A stretch of 64,000 nt of DNA from Pseudomonas aylmerensis (GCF_001702265.1 NZ_MAUE01000029.1:1-64000), one strand, 5' to 3'. Counted from the first letter of the stretch, positions 53,685 to 63,451 are shown. Numbers and translations: made by a program. The notes: generated from the sequence alone by a model not told the origin.

Positions 53685-54626
53685 TCAGGCAACGGATCGG
53701 TTGGGCAATTCTTCGCGCTTGGGTAAACCTTCCATGTCGCCGCGACTCTGCACGGCGCGGCTGCCGATCCAGTTGCCGCGCTGGACCGCCTCGGGAAAGC
53801 TGAGGTTTTCCAGCAGGGCACTGATCATGCCCACGGCAAAGCCATCGCCGGCACCCACGGTGTCGACGACCTTTTCGACCGGCACGGCGGCAACAAAGCC
53901 TTTGTCCATCTGCGTACGGAAGTAGGCGCCGTCCGGGCCGAGCTTGATCGCCACGGCTTCGGCGCCCTGGTCGAGGTAAAACGCGGCGATATCGGCCGGG
54001 TCGTCATAACCGGTGAGCAAGCGGCCTTCGCCCAGGCCCGGCAGGACCCAGTCGGCCAGGGCCGCCAGCGCGTTGATGGCGCTGATCATCTGCGCCTGGC
54101 TGGCCCACAGCGAAGGGCGCAGGTTCGGGTCGAACGACACGCTGCGTCCGGCCTTGCGCATTTGGGTCATCAATTCAACGGACAGCTCGTGGGTAGCGTC
54201 AGAAAGCGCCGGCGGAATGCCGGTGGCGTGCAAGTGACGCGCCTGCAGCAGCGCCGGGCTGATGGCGGCGATGGACAAGCGGCTGGCCGCCGAGCCCTTG
54301 CGGAAATACTCCACCTGCGGGTCAGCGCCGGCTTCTTCGCGGGACTTGAGTTGAAAGCCGGTCGGGTGCAGCGGGTCGACCGCCACATGCCGGCAATCCA
54401 GGCCTTCATTTTTGAGCGTGTCGACCACAAAGCGCCCGAGGGAATCATTGCCCACCCGGCTCAGCCAGGCCACGTTGAAACCCAGGCGCGACAGGCCGAT
54501 GGCGACATTGCTGTCGGCCCCGGCGATACGTTTGTGAAACTGCGCCACCTGGGCCAGTTCGCCGGTCTGCTCGGCGACAAACATCGCCATGGTTTCACCA
54601 AACGAGAGGATATCGATCTCAGACAT
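53685..54626 (-). CDS. kguK: 2-ketogluconate kinase (PfkB family)
   Basis: 313 residues from ATG 54626 (MSEIDILSFGETMAM). The frame is open to 54701, but the earlier part would lie inside kguE. Ribokinase/PfkB motifs: GGG-like substrate region AGADSNVAIGLSRLG, and the ATP/anion-hole signature DTVGAGDGFAVG with the catalytic Asp. It phosphorylates 2-ketogluconate at C6. Its start overlaps kguE by 8 bases. Confidence 0.93.
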   Translation of the reverse strand: MSEIDILSFGETMAMFVAEQTGELAQVAQFHKRIAGADSNVAIGLSRLGFNVAWLSRVGNDSLGRFVVDTLKNEGLDCRHVAVDPLHPTGFQLKSREEAGADPQVEYFRKGSAASRLSIAAISPALLQARHLHATGIPPALSDATHELSVELMTQMRKAGRSVSFDPNLRPSLWASQAQMISAINALAALADWVLPGLGEGRLLTGYDDPADIAAFYLDQGAEAVAIKLGPDGAYFRTQMDKGFVAAVPVEKVVDTVGAGDGFAVGMISALLENLSFPEAVQRGNWIGSRAVQSRGDMEGLPKREELPNRSVA

Positions 54627-55401
54627 GCGCATTCTCCGCAGGCGGTTGGCCAAGGTGGGCGAGGGTAGCGACCTGCTGTGCGGTGACCGCGACCAGGTCA
54701 TCGCCCTGCAGCGGGAATTCCACGGCCCGGGTAATACCTTGAGTCATGTGCTTGAGCAGTTGTTCCCACAGATGCAGGTCGGTGGCGCCAGGCGGCAGCG
54801 CCACCAGCTTGCCGTCTGCGCGGCGCGCCACGGCCTTGCAGTGCAGGTAGTCGACGTGCCGGCCCAACAGGCGCGCGGCGGTCAGCGCGGATTGGTCCTG
54901 CCACTGCCAGTTGCCGATGTCGAAGGTCATCTTCACCGGCAGGCCTTGGCGTTCGACCTCGGTGAAAAACCGCTGCATCGGCTCGATGCGCCCGCCGTAC
55001 AGGGTCTGGTCGTTTTCCACCAACAGCTTGACCGAGTGACGGTTGAGCAGGGCGTGCAGGCTTTCCAGGTCGTTGGTGTCGGTGAAATAACCCAGCGAGA
55101 CTTTCAGCCAGCACGCCCCGAAGGCCTGGGCGCGATCCAGGGTCGCGCTCAATTCGGCATTTGGCTGCGCACGGCCGGCGACCCACAGTTCCAGCGGCGA
55201 TGAGAACACGCACTCCAGGCCCTGCGCAGCAGCGGCTTCGGCCAGTTGCGCGGGTTGTTCGTGGGTCAGCAGTTCTTCACGCCATTCGATGCGCTGGGCA
55301 CCGGCGGAGGCCAGCAATTGGACAAAACTCAACTGGCCCTGCTGGCGGACCAGGTCGGCGCCGTAGCTGGAAAGGCTGATGGAGACGGGGTATTTATGCA
55401 T
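54619..55401 (-). CDS. kguE: KguE, sugar-phosphate isomerase/epimerase-like protein
   Basis: 260 residues. TIM-barrel AP-endonuclease-2/xylose-isomerase-like fold: LLVENDQTLYGG and MTFDIGNWQWQ carry metal-ligand Glu and Asp, and DYLHCKAV holds a His. It is the first gene of the 2-ketogluconate operon in pseudomonads; its exact reaction is unproven. A perfect PtxS operator lies 14-27 bases upstream of the ATG. Confidence 0.9.
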   Translation of the reverse strand: MHKYPVSISLSSYGADLVRQQGQLSFVQLLASAGAQRIEWREELLTHEQPAQLAEAAAAQGLECVFSSPLELWVAGRAQPNAELSATLDRAQAFGACWLKVSLGYFTDTNDLESLHALLNRHSVKLLVENDQTLYGGRIEPMQRFFTEVERQGLPVKMTFDIGNWQWQDQSALTAARLLGRHVDYLHCKAVARRADGKLVALPPGATDLHLWEQLLKHMTQGITRAVEFPLQGDDLVAVTAQQVATLAHLGQPPAENAHV

Positions 55402-55414
55402 TGTTGTCTACCTC

Positions 55415-55428
55415 TGAAACCGGTTTCA
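55415..55428. promoter_or_regulatory. PtxS operator ahead of kguE
   Basis: TGAAACCGGTTTCA, a perfect 14-base palindrome identical to the known PtxS site. It lies 14 bases upstream of the kguE start, where a bound repressor would block transcription of kguEKTD. Confidence 0.92.
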
Positions 55429-55472
55429 TTTTTATACGCAAATCAACGCTGCAGGAGGCGGCAAGCCGGCTC

Positions 55473-56486
55473 CTACGTGGGGGTTGTGGAGCCTCGGACA
55501 ATCAGTTGGGGCAAGAAATCCAGGGTGCGAGTCGGCTCGGTATCACCGCGCAGGCGCTTGAGCAAACAGTCGAAGGCGCTGGCGCCAATCGCCTCGGTCG
55601 GTTGGGCGAGGGCGGTGATGCCGGTGCCTACCAGCGGGTACCAGTCCAGGTCATCGAGGGCGATCAAGCCGACGTCGGCAAACAGCTCGCAGCCCAATGC
55701 CTTGAGGGCGCGGGTGCAGGCCAGTGCGGCGACGCCGTTGGCGCAGAACAAAGCCTTGCGGCCGGGTTTGGCGAGAAAGCGCTGCAGGCGCTGTTGCAAC
55801 TGGTCATCCAGTTCCACGATGGCGCCGGTCAATGCCGGACGCCGGGCGATTTCGGCCTTGAAGCTGTCCAGGCGTTCCAGGCGTGAACTGGTGCCATCGG
55901 TGGCTTCGCTCACCAGCAACACATCGCGGTAACCCTGCTGTTCCAGGTGCTCCACCGCCATGCGCACCGCCGCCGGGTTATCCAGGCCGACCAGGTCGCT
56001 GTGCAGCGGCTCGAGCTTGCGGTCCACCAGCACCAGGGGCATTTCGCGTTGCAGTTCCAGCAGTTGGTCGAGGTGATGGCCGAGGGTGTTCACGATCAGC
56101 CCTTCGATGTTGTAGGCGCGCAGTGCTGCCAGGTGCTGGCGCTCCTGGGCGTCATCGCGGTCGGTGTTGCACACCACCAGGCTGTAGCCGTGCTGGCGAC
56201 AGGCGGTTTCGACACCGTGCATCACGGCAATGGAATAGGGGTTGCGGATATCGGCCACCAGCATGCCGATCAGGCGCGTGCGGCCACGCTTCAAGCCACG
56301 CGCCATCTGGTTGGGGCGGTAGCCGAGTTCGTCGATGGCTTGTTCGATGCGCAGGGCGATGGCATCGGAGAGCAAGGCGCGGTCATCGCCGATAAAACGC
56401 GACACGCTGGCCTTGGACACACCCGCGCGCTCGGCCACGTCAAGCATGGTCACACGGCTGCGCTGGGCGGCGGAAAATGAATTCAC
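55473..56486 (-). CDS. ptxS: PtxS, LacI-family repressor of 2-ketogluconate genes
   Basis: 337 residues. N-terminal LacI helix-turn-helix (VTMLDVAERAGVSKASVSRFI) and a periplasmic-binding-protein-like effector domain. PtxS represses itself and the kgu operon and is released by 2-ketogluconate. Two identical operators, one before ptxS and one before kguE, support this. Same strand as the operon, 71 bases upstream of kguE. Confidence 0.94.
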   Translation of the reverse strand: MNSFSAAQRSRVTMLDVAERAGVSKASVSRFIGDDRALLSDAIALRIEQAIDELGYRPNQMARGLKRGRTRLIGMLVADIRNPYSIAVMHGVETACRQHGYSLVVCNTDRDDAQERQHLAALRAYNIEGLIVNTLGHHLDQLLELQREMPLVLVDRKLEPLHSDLVGLDNPAAVRMAVEHLEQQGYRDVLLVSEATDGTSSRLERLDSFKAEIARRPALTGAIVELDDQLQQRLQRFLAKPGRKALFCANGVAALACTRALKALGCELFADVGLIALDDLDWYPLVGTGITALAQPTEAIGASAFDCLLKRLRGDTEPTRTLDFLPQLIVRGSTTPT

Positions 56487-56541
56487 GACGGTTGCACCTT
56501 TTTATTCGAGTCAAGGGCTCCAGTGACCGTGGTGCTGGCCC

Positions 56542-56555
56542 TGAAACCGGTTTCA
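56542..56555. promoter_or_regulatory. PtxS operator ahead of ptxS
   Basis: The same 14-base palindrome TGAAACCGGTTTCA, 56 bases upstream of the ptxS ATG, consistent with autorepression. It is also about 170 bases upstream of the divergent 56722 gene. Confidence 0.9.
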
Positions 56556-56721
56556 GGAAACACCATCGACGACCATTCCGTCAAGGGCGGGTGACGATAG
56601 TCCTGGCCTTCATCCTGAACCAATCCGACGAATGGCGAGTGGTACCTGTTACTTCTGACAGTATCGGAGGTGTGCGTTTGAGCGCTTAATTCTCTCCAGG
56701 ATAATTGCGAGGGAAGAGAAA

Positions 56722-58701
56722 ATGCCCAGCTCACACAAACCAGCCGCCCAACCCGGTGTACGGTCTACCAAGGAGGGAGAGGCCCGCGTATTGCCGACTT
56801 TCGACGAGGTGGTAGGGGTCGATCCTGCGGACCCGGAAGGGCTGATTCCTCTGCCGGTATCGCTGCAACCGTTGCAGTGCCGTATTCCTCAGTGGGTGCC
56901 AGGTCCTTCAGTGGGCAGAACTCATGTCCTCACGCTGTGGTGGCGGGTGCGCGGCGTGAATGTCGAAGCTGACTCGCAGTCATTTACCGGGCCGCTGGAT
57001 CCGGCGCGTTTTCCGTACCCCTTATATGTCCCTGTCAACTTCATGCGGGAACTCGATGCGGTGGTAGAGGCGTTTTATACGGTGACGGATGAAGGCGGCT
57101 TCGCGACGCCATCGTTTCCCTGGACGTTGACGGTGGATAACAACCCGCCAAGGTTTCAGGATCCGGACGACAAGGCGCGGTTTGTCGACCCTGCCATAGA
57201 GGCGTCCGGCATCACCGAAGCCGTGTTGGCCGCCAACCCGTTCATCGAAGTCGAGATACCGGCCTACATTGGCCGCGCGGCTCGTGATCAGGTCGGATAT
57301 TACCTGAGCAATAACACACCGCCGTTTCCGCCCATCCAGACGGGCAGGCAGGAATTTCCACTGATCACCGATCCGCTGATTCTGCGGATTCCTGCCGAGC
57401 ATTTTCGCGGCCTCAGTAACGGGATCGCCTATTTGCAATACCGCTTATATGATCGCGCCGAAAATTTCACGTTGGCGTTCAGTGCTCCGATGGATTTCCA
57501 GGTGAATCTGATTGCTGACCCGAGCAACTTGCCTGCGCCCGATATTCGTCCTCCTGCCTATCTGGACTTCCTGATCAAGCGTGATGATGCGCGAGCGCGG
57601 GTCGCGGCGCGGATTCCCCGTGAATACGATGATTTTGCAGCGGGCGACCGTGTCGTGATGTTCTGTGACGGTCGCCCTGTGCTGCCGGCAATACCTATCA
57701 CCGGCTTCCCATTTCCGGTCGAGATACCCTGGGATATCTTGCGCGGGTCCGGCCCTCTGGCGCGTACCGAGGTGCAAGTCAGGTACGAGATTCAACGTGC
57801 GGGGCGCCCACCCGTGCCTTCGCCGTCGAGTTTTTTCTGGGTCGACCTGACTATCGCCGGACAGGATCACGCCAATGCGCCCGCGCTGCTCAATACCACG
57901 CTGGAGCGGGTGGATGTGTACGGCAAAGGCTCTGGATTACACAATGAACTCGATTCTCGTGATGCGACGGCCGGCGCTGAGGTATGGGTACGCCTCTACC
58001 AGAACCCGGTGGCGGGAGAGCGGCTGGAGCTGTATTGGAACGACGTGGGGCCGGTGGCCCACTATGAAGTGCAGCCGGGAGATGTGTTCGACCAGCCGGT
58101 ACCGTTCACGGATGTGCCCGGTAACGTGATTGTCAGCGGTGGTGATTTCCCGGACTTGCCGGTGTATTACACCACCAGTAACGGGGTGAACGAACAGCAT
58201 TCAGACTCGACGCCCGTCAATGTTCATGCGGCGCCGTTGATTCAGTTTGATGCCCCATTGATACAACATACCCTGCATGGCCCTGTCAACTATCTTACTT
58301 GCGAATCGCGCCCGGCTATTTGCCATGGAGTGTATTGGTTCATACGCGATGACAGTCGATTTCAAACTGGGGATGAAATTCAATTTTTTTGGCAAGGTTA
58401 TACACAGAATAACGGCGAAGAGCCGATTGCAGATACTGACTTCAGCGTAACGGTTAATTATGTCGCCAACGGGCAAGCGGTCAGGGTGTGGCCATGGGAC
58501 ACGAAGATTGAACCGATGCAGAGATTTGCATCGGCGATCGCCAGGTTTTTCGTACTTCGGCGGGGTGTTGTGATAGGCCAGTCCGCCCAGAAACTGGTGC
58601 GTATTGATCGCGTGTATCCCGGTTCTGGAAGGATTTGTCAGCCAGGCGATGAGGGTTTTTGTGATTCACTGGACGATGAATGCCCGAACAGTCAGGGATG
58701 A
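56722..58701 (+). CDS. Ig-like multidomain protein of unknown function, copy 1
   Basis: 659 residues; GGGAAGAGAAA precedes the ATG. I do not recognise a characterised family. No signal peptide, no membrane helix and no catalytic motif. The body reads as serial beta-sandwich modules, with the Ig-type linker DNNPPRF near 139 and a central GKGSGLHNELDSRDATAGAE motif (about 410-430) that is shared with the next gene (GRGSGLTNELDERD). The C-terminus is Cys-containing (RICQPGDEGFCDSLDDEC) and may form disulfides. Codon use is looser and GC lower than in the neighbours, suggesting an accessory gene. Confidence 0.75.
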   Translation: MPSSHKPAAQPGVRSTKEGEARVLPTFDEVVGVDPADPEGLIPLPVSLQPLQCRIPQWVPGPSVGRTHVLTLWWRVRGVNVEADSQSFTGPLDPARFPYPLYVPVNFMRELDAVVEAFYTVTDEGGFATPSFPWTLTVDNNPPRFQDPDDKARFVDPAIEASGITEAVLAANPFIEVEIPAYIGRAARDQVGYYLSNNTPPFPPIQTGRQEFPLITDPLILRIPAEHFRGLSNGIAYLQYRLYDRAENFTLAFSAPMDFQVNLIADPSNLPAPDIRPPAYLDFLIKRDDARARVAARIPREYDDFAAGDRVVMFCDGRPVLPAIPITGFPFPVEIPWDILRGSGPLARTEVQVRYEIQRAGRPPVPSPSSFFWVDLTIAGQDHANAPALLNTTLERVDVYGKGSGLHNELDSRDATAGAEVWVRLYQNPVAGERLELYWNDVGPVAHYEVQPGDVFDQPVPFTDVPGNVIVSGGDFPDLPVYYTTSNGVNEQHSDSTPVNVHAAPLIQFDAPLIQHTLHGPVNYLTCESRPAICHGVYWFIRDDSRFQTGDEIQFFWQGYTQNNGEEPIADTDFSVTVNYVANGQAVRVWPWDTKIEPMQRFASAIARFFVLRRGVVIGQSAQKLVRIDRVYPGSGRICQPGDEGFCDSLDDECPNSQG

Positions 58702-58910
58702 TTGCAGGGAAGTTAGAACCCACTGATTTGTTTGAGTGAGCCTGTCTCCATCATTCAGCCGTGGATACACTTCGGTTGCGGAATCGCTTGAACTTTTTTT
58801 GTCGGTGAGTGGCGGTAGGGATAATAAGAAAGTTGCACATGCTGTGTGGATCTATGGGCGTCGTCGCGCGCTCGACAGAGTAATCTTTTATACCAAAGAG
58901 AGTGACTCAC

Positions 58911-60911
58911 ATGAAAAAGATAGTTCCCAAGTCCAAACAAACAGGTGTGGGGCCCACCACGGTTCCCGTTGTACTGACTGCTCCGACTATTACCGGGCTG
59001 GTTGATCCGATCGAATACCCGGGCCTGATTTTCAGAGAAGCGGCGGATAAAAACTTTCTTGAAGTGGATATTCCGCTGTGGTCTCCCGCGCCTACCAACC
59101 CGTTAAGGCCCGATACCCTGGATATCCATCTTGATGATTTCCCTGATTTCCTGACGACCGGGCGCATCAGCAGTGAACCGGTATTTTTCCCAACGCCCAT
59201 TCCGGACTTCTATACGATCAATGTTGCGCGGCGATTCCTCAATGAAGGTGAACACACGCTCAGCTACAGAATCATCCAGAGCTCCGGGAATGACTCAGGC
59301 TCGTTTGGGGCACCGCTGGTCATCGACCGAACGGCTCCCTACGACAGCATTCCCGACGGGCCTCGCCGTTTGACGCTACCGCCTGGATGGGCGGGCAGCG
59401 TCACTCAGACGCTGCTGGACGCAAACCCCACCGGCGTACCCTTCGGGATTCCAGCGTATGTCGCGGAGGGGGCCAAGCCCGGTGATAGATGGCGCCTGTA
59501 CAACGGCGACTCACTGGAGGTTCTTGCGGAGGGCCCGGTGTTCCCCGACAGCGTGGTGCGCTTCACCCAGGCCTTGGCCGATATGGGGGATGGCCCTCGT
59601 AGGTTGAGGTACCGCTTGGTCGATGTCGCCGGCAATATCAGCGACGCTTCGTTCGAACTGCCTATCACGGTGGGGTTGCGACCTGCGCCAGTACTCAGCC
59701 CGCCGGGTGTAAGGGATGCGCTTTCCTTGACGGGCGTGGGTGACCGCCTGATTAACCGTATCGATACCGCCGCCTCTTCCGGCATGTTTGTGATTATTCC
59801 GAATTACGACGCTGATCGTGCGAACGATCAACTGCTGGTGCGCCTGACCACCACGCATGGTTCCCGGGACGTAGGCCCCTACCCACTGGGTGGGTCTGCA
59901 CTGCCGTACAACTTCCATGTGGCCTTTCAGACGCTGGTCGACTTGTACGCTACGAGTACCGGCAGGATCAACTTGAGGGTGGATTATGCGGTGGATCGAG
60001 GGGGGCTGATGCATTGGGTCCCCACGCCTACCAATATCGACCTCGACCTGCAGGTGGGGGGGCCGATCAACCCTTGGGAGCCTGAGCTGATCAACCCCAA
60101 CCTGCCACTGCCAATCCTGACGGGGCGTGGCTCAGGGTTGACCAACGAATTGGATGAGCGCGACTCACAGATGAATGCCGATGTCGTCGTACGCCTGTGG
60201 AGCGGTGCTCCGCCGCCGTCTGCAATGCGCTTCTGGATCAATCTGTTCTACCAAAACGAACTGGTCGATAGAAAAGAGGTGGACCCCGCGACCGCCATGC
60301 CGGGTGATGAGATCGACATGGAAGTGGCATTTCCGTTCATCCAGAAGCATTCCAACAACGAGATTCCACTGCGTTACGAAATCGAGATCAGTGGGACCAA
60401 CAACCGGGTTTCATCACCGTCCCAGGACATCAACGTCAATGCCAACGTGATTGCGTTCCCTCCACCCCGGGTCCTTAACGTCTTGCCCGAGATCCCAGGT
60501 ATTGCGCCTGCAGAAATCGTGTGCAATACGTTGCAAGGACCGGATCTCGAGGTGCAGGTATTTGTGCCACCTCATGAACTGTTGGCGGAGGGCATGATTA
60601 TCACGCTGAATTGGACGGGCTGCAGTGACAATGATGGCGCAGTCCCTATTCCTGGGGCGAGCGGGCCGTTTCTGTTCGGGCCGTTGAACTTCGAGCAGAC
60701 CCGGTTGGGCTTCACTGTCCCCGTCAAGCCTTACGCGACCTACGTGAAGCCCATCAGTACGGCAGCGCTGGATATGGGGTCGGTCAAGATCACCTACACC
60801 GTACCCATCATTGGTACCCCGTCTCCTGTTCTTTCCGCCGAAGCCATCCTGTTGGTGAGAGGGATTCGCCCAGGTCTGGTCTACTGTGACGGTTCACCTT
60901 GGCCGAGTTGA
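58911..60911 (+). CDS. Ig-like multidomain protein of unknown function, copy 2
   Basis: 666 residues from ATG 58911 (MKKIVPKSKQTGVGPTTVPV); a GTG at 58902 is too close to its AGAG. Diverged paralogue of the preceding gene: similar length, the same GSGLxNELDxRD motif at about 410, and alignable C-terminal modules (GMIITLNWTGCSDNDGAVPI against GDEIQFFWQGYTQNNGEEPI). Ig-type linkers such as VIDRTAPYDS mark domain joints. No signal peptide despite the basic start. The 209-base gap before it allows its own promoter; an intrinsic terminator follows. Confidence 0.75.
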   Translation: MKKIVPKSKQTGVGPTTVPVVLTAPTITGLVDPIEYPGLIFREAADKNFLEVDIPLWSPAPTNPLRPDTLDIHLDDFPDFLTTGRISSEPVFFPTPIPDFYTINVARRFLNEGEHTLSYRIIQSSGNDSGSFGAPLVIDRTAPYDSIPDGPRRLTLPPGWAGSVTQTLLDANPTGVPFGIPAYVAEGAKPGDRWRLYNGDSLEVLAEGPVFPDSVVRFTQALADMGDGPRRLRYRLVDVAGNISDASFELPITVGLRPAPVLSPPGVRDALSLTGVGDRLINRIDTAASSGMFVIIPNYDADRANDQLLVRLTTTHGSRDVGPYPLGGSALPYNFHVAFQTLVDLYATSTGRINLRVDYAVDRGGLMHWVPTPTNIDLDLQVGGPINPWEPELINPNLPLPILTGRGSGLTNELDERDSQMNADVVVRLWSGAPPPSAMRFWINLFYQNELVDRKEVDPATAMPGDEIDMEVAFPFIQKHSNNEIPLRYEIEISGTNNRVSSPSQDINVNANVIAFPPPRVLNVLPEIPGIAPAEIVCNTLQGPDLEVQVFVPPHELLAEGMIITLNWTGCSDNDGAVPIPGASGPFLFGPLNFEQTRLGFTVPVKPYATYVKPISTAALDMGSVKITYTVPIIGTPSPVLSAEAILLVRGIRPGLVYCDGSPWPS

Positions 60912-60931
60912 GAGCGGGCCTATGTCGTACT

Positions 60932-60962
60932 AAAAAGAGGAGCCTGGCTCCTCTTTTTTTTT
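60932..60962 (+). terminator. Intrinsic terminator after the second Ig-like gene
   Basis: AGAGGAGCC pairs with GGCTCCTCT, followed by at least nine T residues, 21 bases after the stop. The remaining gap to the autotransporter start shows no gene. Confidence 0.93.
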
Positions 60963-61125
60963 GACCGTTGAGGCGTCGGGCAACTCAGCTATTAATCGCA
61001 GATAAGTCCTACATACCCATTCCCCCTTCCTCACTAACCTGCGCCCCGTCATGACCTGGGCCTATCTCGCTTGGTGCCGGTCAATTCGTTCCCTTTCGGG
61101 AAGGTTCTTTACGGGTATACATGCA

Positions 61126-63399
61126 ATGACTATCGATGCACGGTTCAAAAAACATCCTTTGGCCCTGGCGCTCCAGGTGCCTGCTGTCGGCCTGCTGTTG
61201 CTGGGCGCCACCTTCACCCATGCCACCACCACATTGCACCCAGGCTTGGAACGCACTATCGAGGCCGGTGTACGGGTGGACGACTGGATCATCAGCAAGA
61301 ATGCCCACTTGACGTCCAACGGTGCCCAGATGCTTCAGTCGCGAGTGACTGCCGGTGCACTGACCCTGAACGCAGGTAGCAAGGCGCAGGACATTTATGC
61401 GACCCAGGGTTCGCAAATCAACCTCGACGGCGCATCGGTAGAAGCCCGCGGTACCGCCGCCTTTGCCATCAACCTGCAAGGCAGTAACGCCCAGATCAGG
61501 GGCAGCGAGGTCATCAATCACAACGGTGTCGGCCTCTTGGCTGCACGTAACTTCCTCACTGATGAGGGTTCGACAGCCACTGTTTTCGACAGCACTATCC
61601 TGGGCTCCACTGAAGGTGCGCGGGCCACCTCATTCAGCCAGCTCGACTTCTTTGGCTCGGATGTGATTGCAACCGATGAGGATGGCATCGGCGTATTGTT
61701 GCTGGGCGGGGCCGCCAGTGCGGTCGCCAGCGTCATTACCGGTGGCGAGAATGGTGTACGCCTGAGTTATGAAAGTGCGGACATGAACAGCAGCAGCCTG
61801 GTATTGAACCGCTCGCATGTCGAAGGTCGCAACGGTGCCGCGCTGTTGGTGGAAGGCGACGAATACGGCACGACCGAGGCGGATATCCACGTGCTCAACG
61901 GCTCGACCTTGAGCGGCGGCAACGGCAATATCCTGGAAGTCACCGGCGGCGCCAGCGCCAACATGAACGTCGACCGCAGCTTCCTGGTGGGTGACATCGT
62001 GGTCGAAGAGGGCGGCAGCGCGAAAGTGCAGCTCAACAATGGCTCCTGGCTGACCGGCCAGTTGAAGAACGTCGCCGAGTTGAGCGTCAACGATGCCTCC
62101 AATTGGGTATTGGTAGGCGACAGCAATGTCGACGCCTTGAAGATGGGCGGCGGCGCCGTGCACTTTGGTGGGCCGGATGAGTTCTACCAGTTGGACGTCA
62201 AGAGCCTGGAAGGCAACGGCACGTTCATCATGCACACCGACTTTGCCACTCACCAGACCGACTTCCTCAACGTGGAAGGCAGGGCCGAGGGGAACCACCG
62301 CCTGTTGCTGGACGCCACCGGTTCGGAACTGGCCAGCGGCAAGCCGATCAAGGTGGTGCATACCGAAGGCGGCGACGCACACTTTTCCCTGGTGGGCGAC
62401 ACCGTGGACATCGGCGCCTATGCCTATGGTCTGCAAAAGGACGGCAACGACTGGGAACTCGACCCGACGCGTCGCGGTACCAGCACCAGCGCCCACTCGG
62501 TACTGGCGTTGTTCAACAGTGCGCCGACCGTGTTGTACGGCGAGTCGTCCATCCTGCGCACCCGCATGGGTGAATTGCGCTTCAGCGATGGCAAGGACAA
62601 TGGCCTGTGGATGCGCAGCTACGGCAACAAATATGAAGTGGCCGCCAACAAAAACGGTGCCGGTTATGCGCAAACCCAGAAGGGCTTCACGATTGGCGCC
62701 GACGCGCCGTTGTCCAGCGGTGATGGTCAGTGGCTGGCCGGTGTCATGGCCGGTCACAGCAGCTCGGACCTGAACCTCACTCGTGGCAGTAAAGGCGAGG
62801 TCAAGAGCTACTACCTGGGTGCCTACGCCACGTGGCTGGACGATGAGAGCGGTCTGTATTTCGACGGTGTCGCCAAGCTCAACCGCTTGCACAACGACGT
62901 GAACGTGATCATGAGCGACGGCAAGAAAGCCAAGGGCAGCTACGCGCAAAATGCCGTGGGGGCCTCGGCGGAATTGGGTCGCCATATCAAACTGGACAAC
63001 GACTTCTTCATCGAACCCTACGGCCAGTTGTCGGCAACCATCACCCAGGCGCAGAGCTATGAGCTGTCCAACGGCCTGCAAGCCAAGGGTGATCGCTCCA
63101 GCTCCGTGGTCGGCAAGGTGGGCGTGACCACCGGCAAGAACATCCAGCTGGACAGCGGCGGTGTGTTGCAGCCGTACCTGCGCACCGCGCTCGCCCATGA
63201 GTTCGACCAGAGCAACAAGGTGTTCGTCAACGATCAGAGCTTCAACAATGATCTGTCGGGCTCGCGAATCGAGCTGGCGGCAGGCTTGGCCATGTCGGTG
63301 TCCAAGAACGTCAAGCTGCATGCGGATATTGAAACCAGCAAAGGCAAGAAGATCGACCAGCCTTGGGGCGTCAACTTCGGTGTGCGTTACGATTTCTAA
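61126..63399 (+). CDS. Autotransporter with pertactin-like passenger
   Basis: 757 residues from ATG 61126; the frame is open to 61051. The signal peptide is MTIDARFKKHPLALALQVPA and on, with cleavage near THA-TT. The passenger (about 35-450) is a beta-helix rich in G, N, S and D repeats. The C-terminal autotransporter barrel (about 490-757) begins GLWMRSYGNKYEV and ends with the F-terminal strand GVNFGVRYDF. No serine-protease or lipase motif and no RGD is visible, so an adhesin or surface-structure role is likely. The ribosome-binding site is weak. Confidence 0.9.
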   Translation: MTIDARFKKHPLALALQVPAVGLLLLGATFTHATTTLHPGLERTIEAGVRVDDWIISKNAHLTSNGAQMLQSRVTAGALTLNAGSKAQDIYATQGSQINLDGASVEARGTAAFAINLQGSNAQIRGSEVINHNGVGLLAARNFLTDEGSTATVFDSTILGSTEGARATSFSQLDFFGSDVIATDEDGIGVLLLGGAASAVASVITGGENGVRLSYESADMNSSSLVLNRSHVEGRNGAALLVEGDEYGTTEADIHVLNGSTLSGGNGNILEVTGGASANMNVDRSFLVGDIVVEEGGSAKVQLNNGSWLTGQLKNVAELSVNDASNWVLVGDSNVDALKMGGGAVHFGGPDEFYQLDVKSLEGNGTFIMHTDFATHQTDFLNVEGRAEGNHRLLLDATGSELASGKPIKVVHTEGGDAHFSLVGDTVDIGAYAYGLQKDGNDWELDPTRRGTSTSAHSVLALFNSAPTVLYGESSILRTRMGELRFSDGKDNGLWMRSYGNKYEVAANKNGAGYAQTQKGFTIGADAPLSSGDGQWLAGVMAGHSSSDLNLTRGSKGEVKSYYLGAYATWLDDESGLYFDGVAKLNRLHNDVNVIMSDGKKAKGSYAQNAVGASAELGRHIKLDNDFFIEPYGQLSATITQAQSYELSNGLQAKGDRSSSVVGKVGVTTGKNIQLDSGGVLQPYLRTALAHEFDQSNKVFVNDQSFNNDLSGSRIELAAGLAMSVSKNVKLHADIETSKGKKIDQPWGVNFGVRYDF

Positions 63400-63417
63400 G
63401 GCGCACACACACTTGAA

Positions 63418-63446
63418 CAGGGGAAGCTAGGGCTTCCCCTTTTTTG
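63418..63446. terminator. Intrinsic terminator after the autotransporter
   Basis: AGGGGAAGC pairs with GCTTCCCCT (loop TAGG), followed by six T residues on the plus strand. It also sits downstream of the convergent LysE gene. Confidence 0.9.
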
Positions 63447-63451
63447 TGCCT

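Noticed and set aside
61630..63408. 592-residue minus-strand frame across the autotransporter
   Set aside because: Antisense shadow; the plus frame has a signal peptide and a complete barrel.
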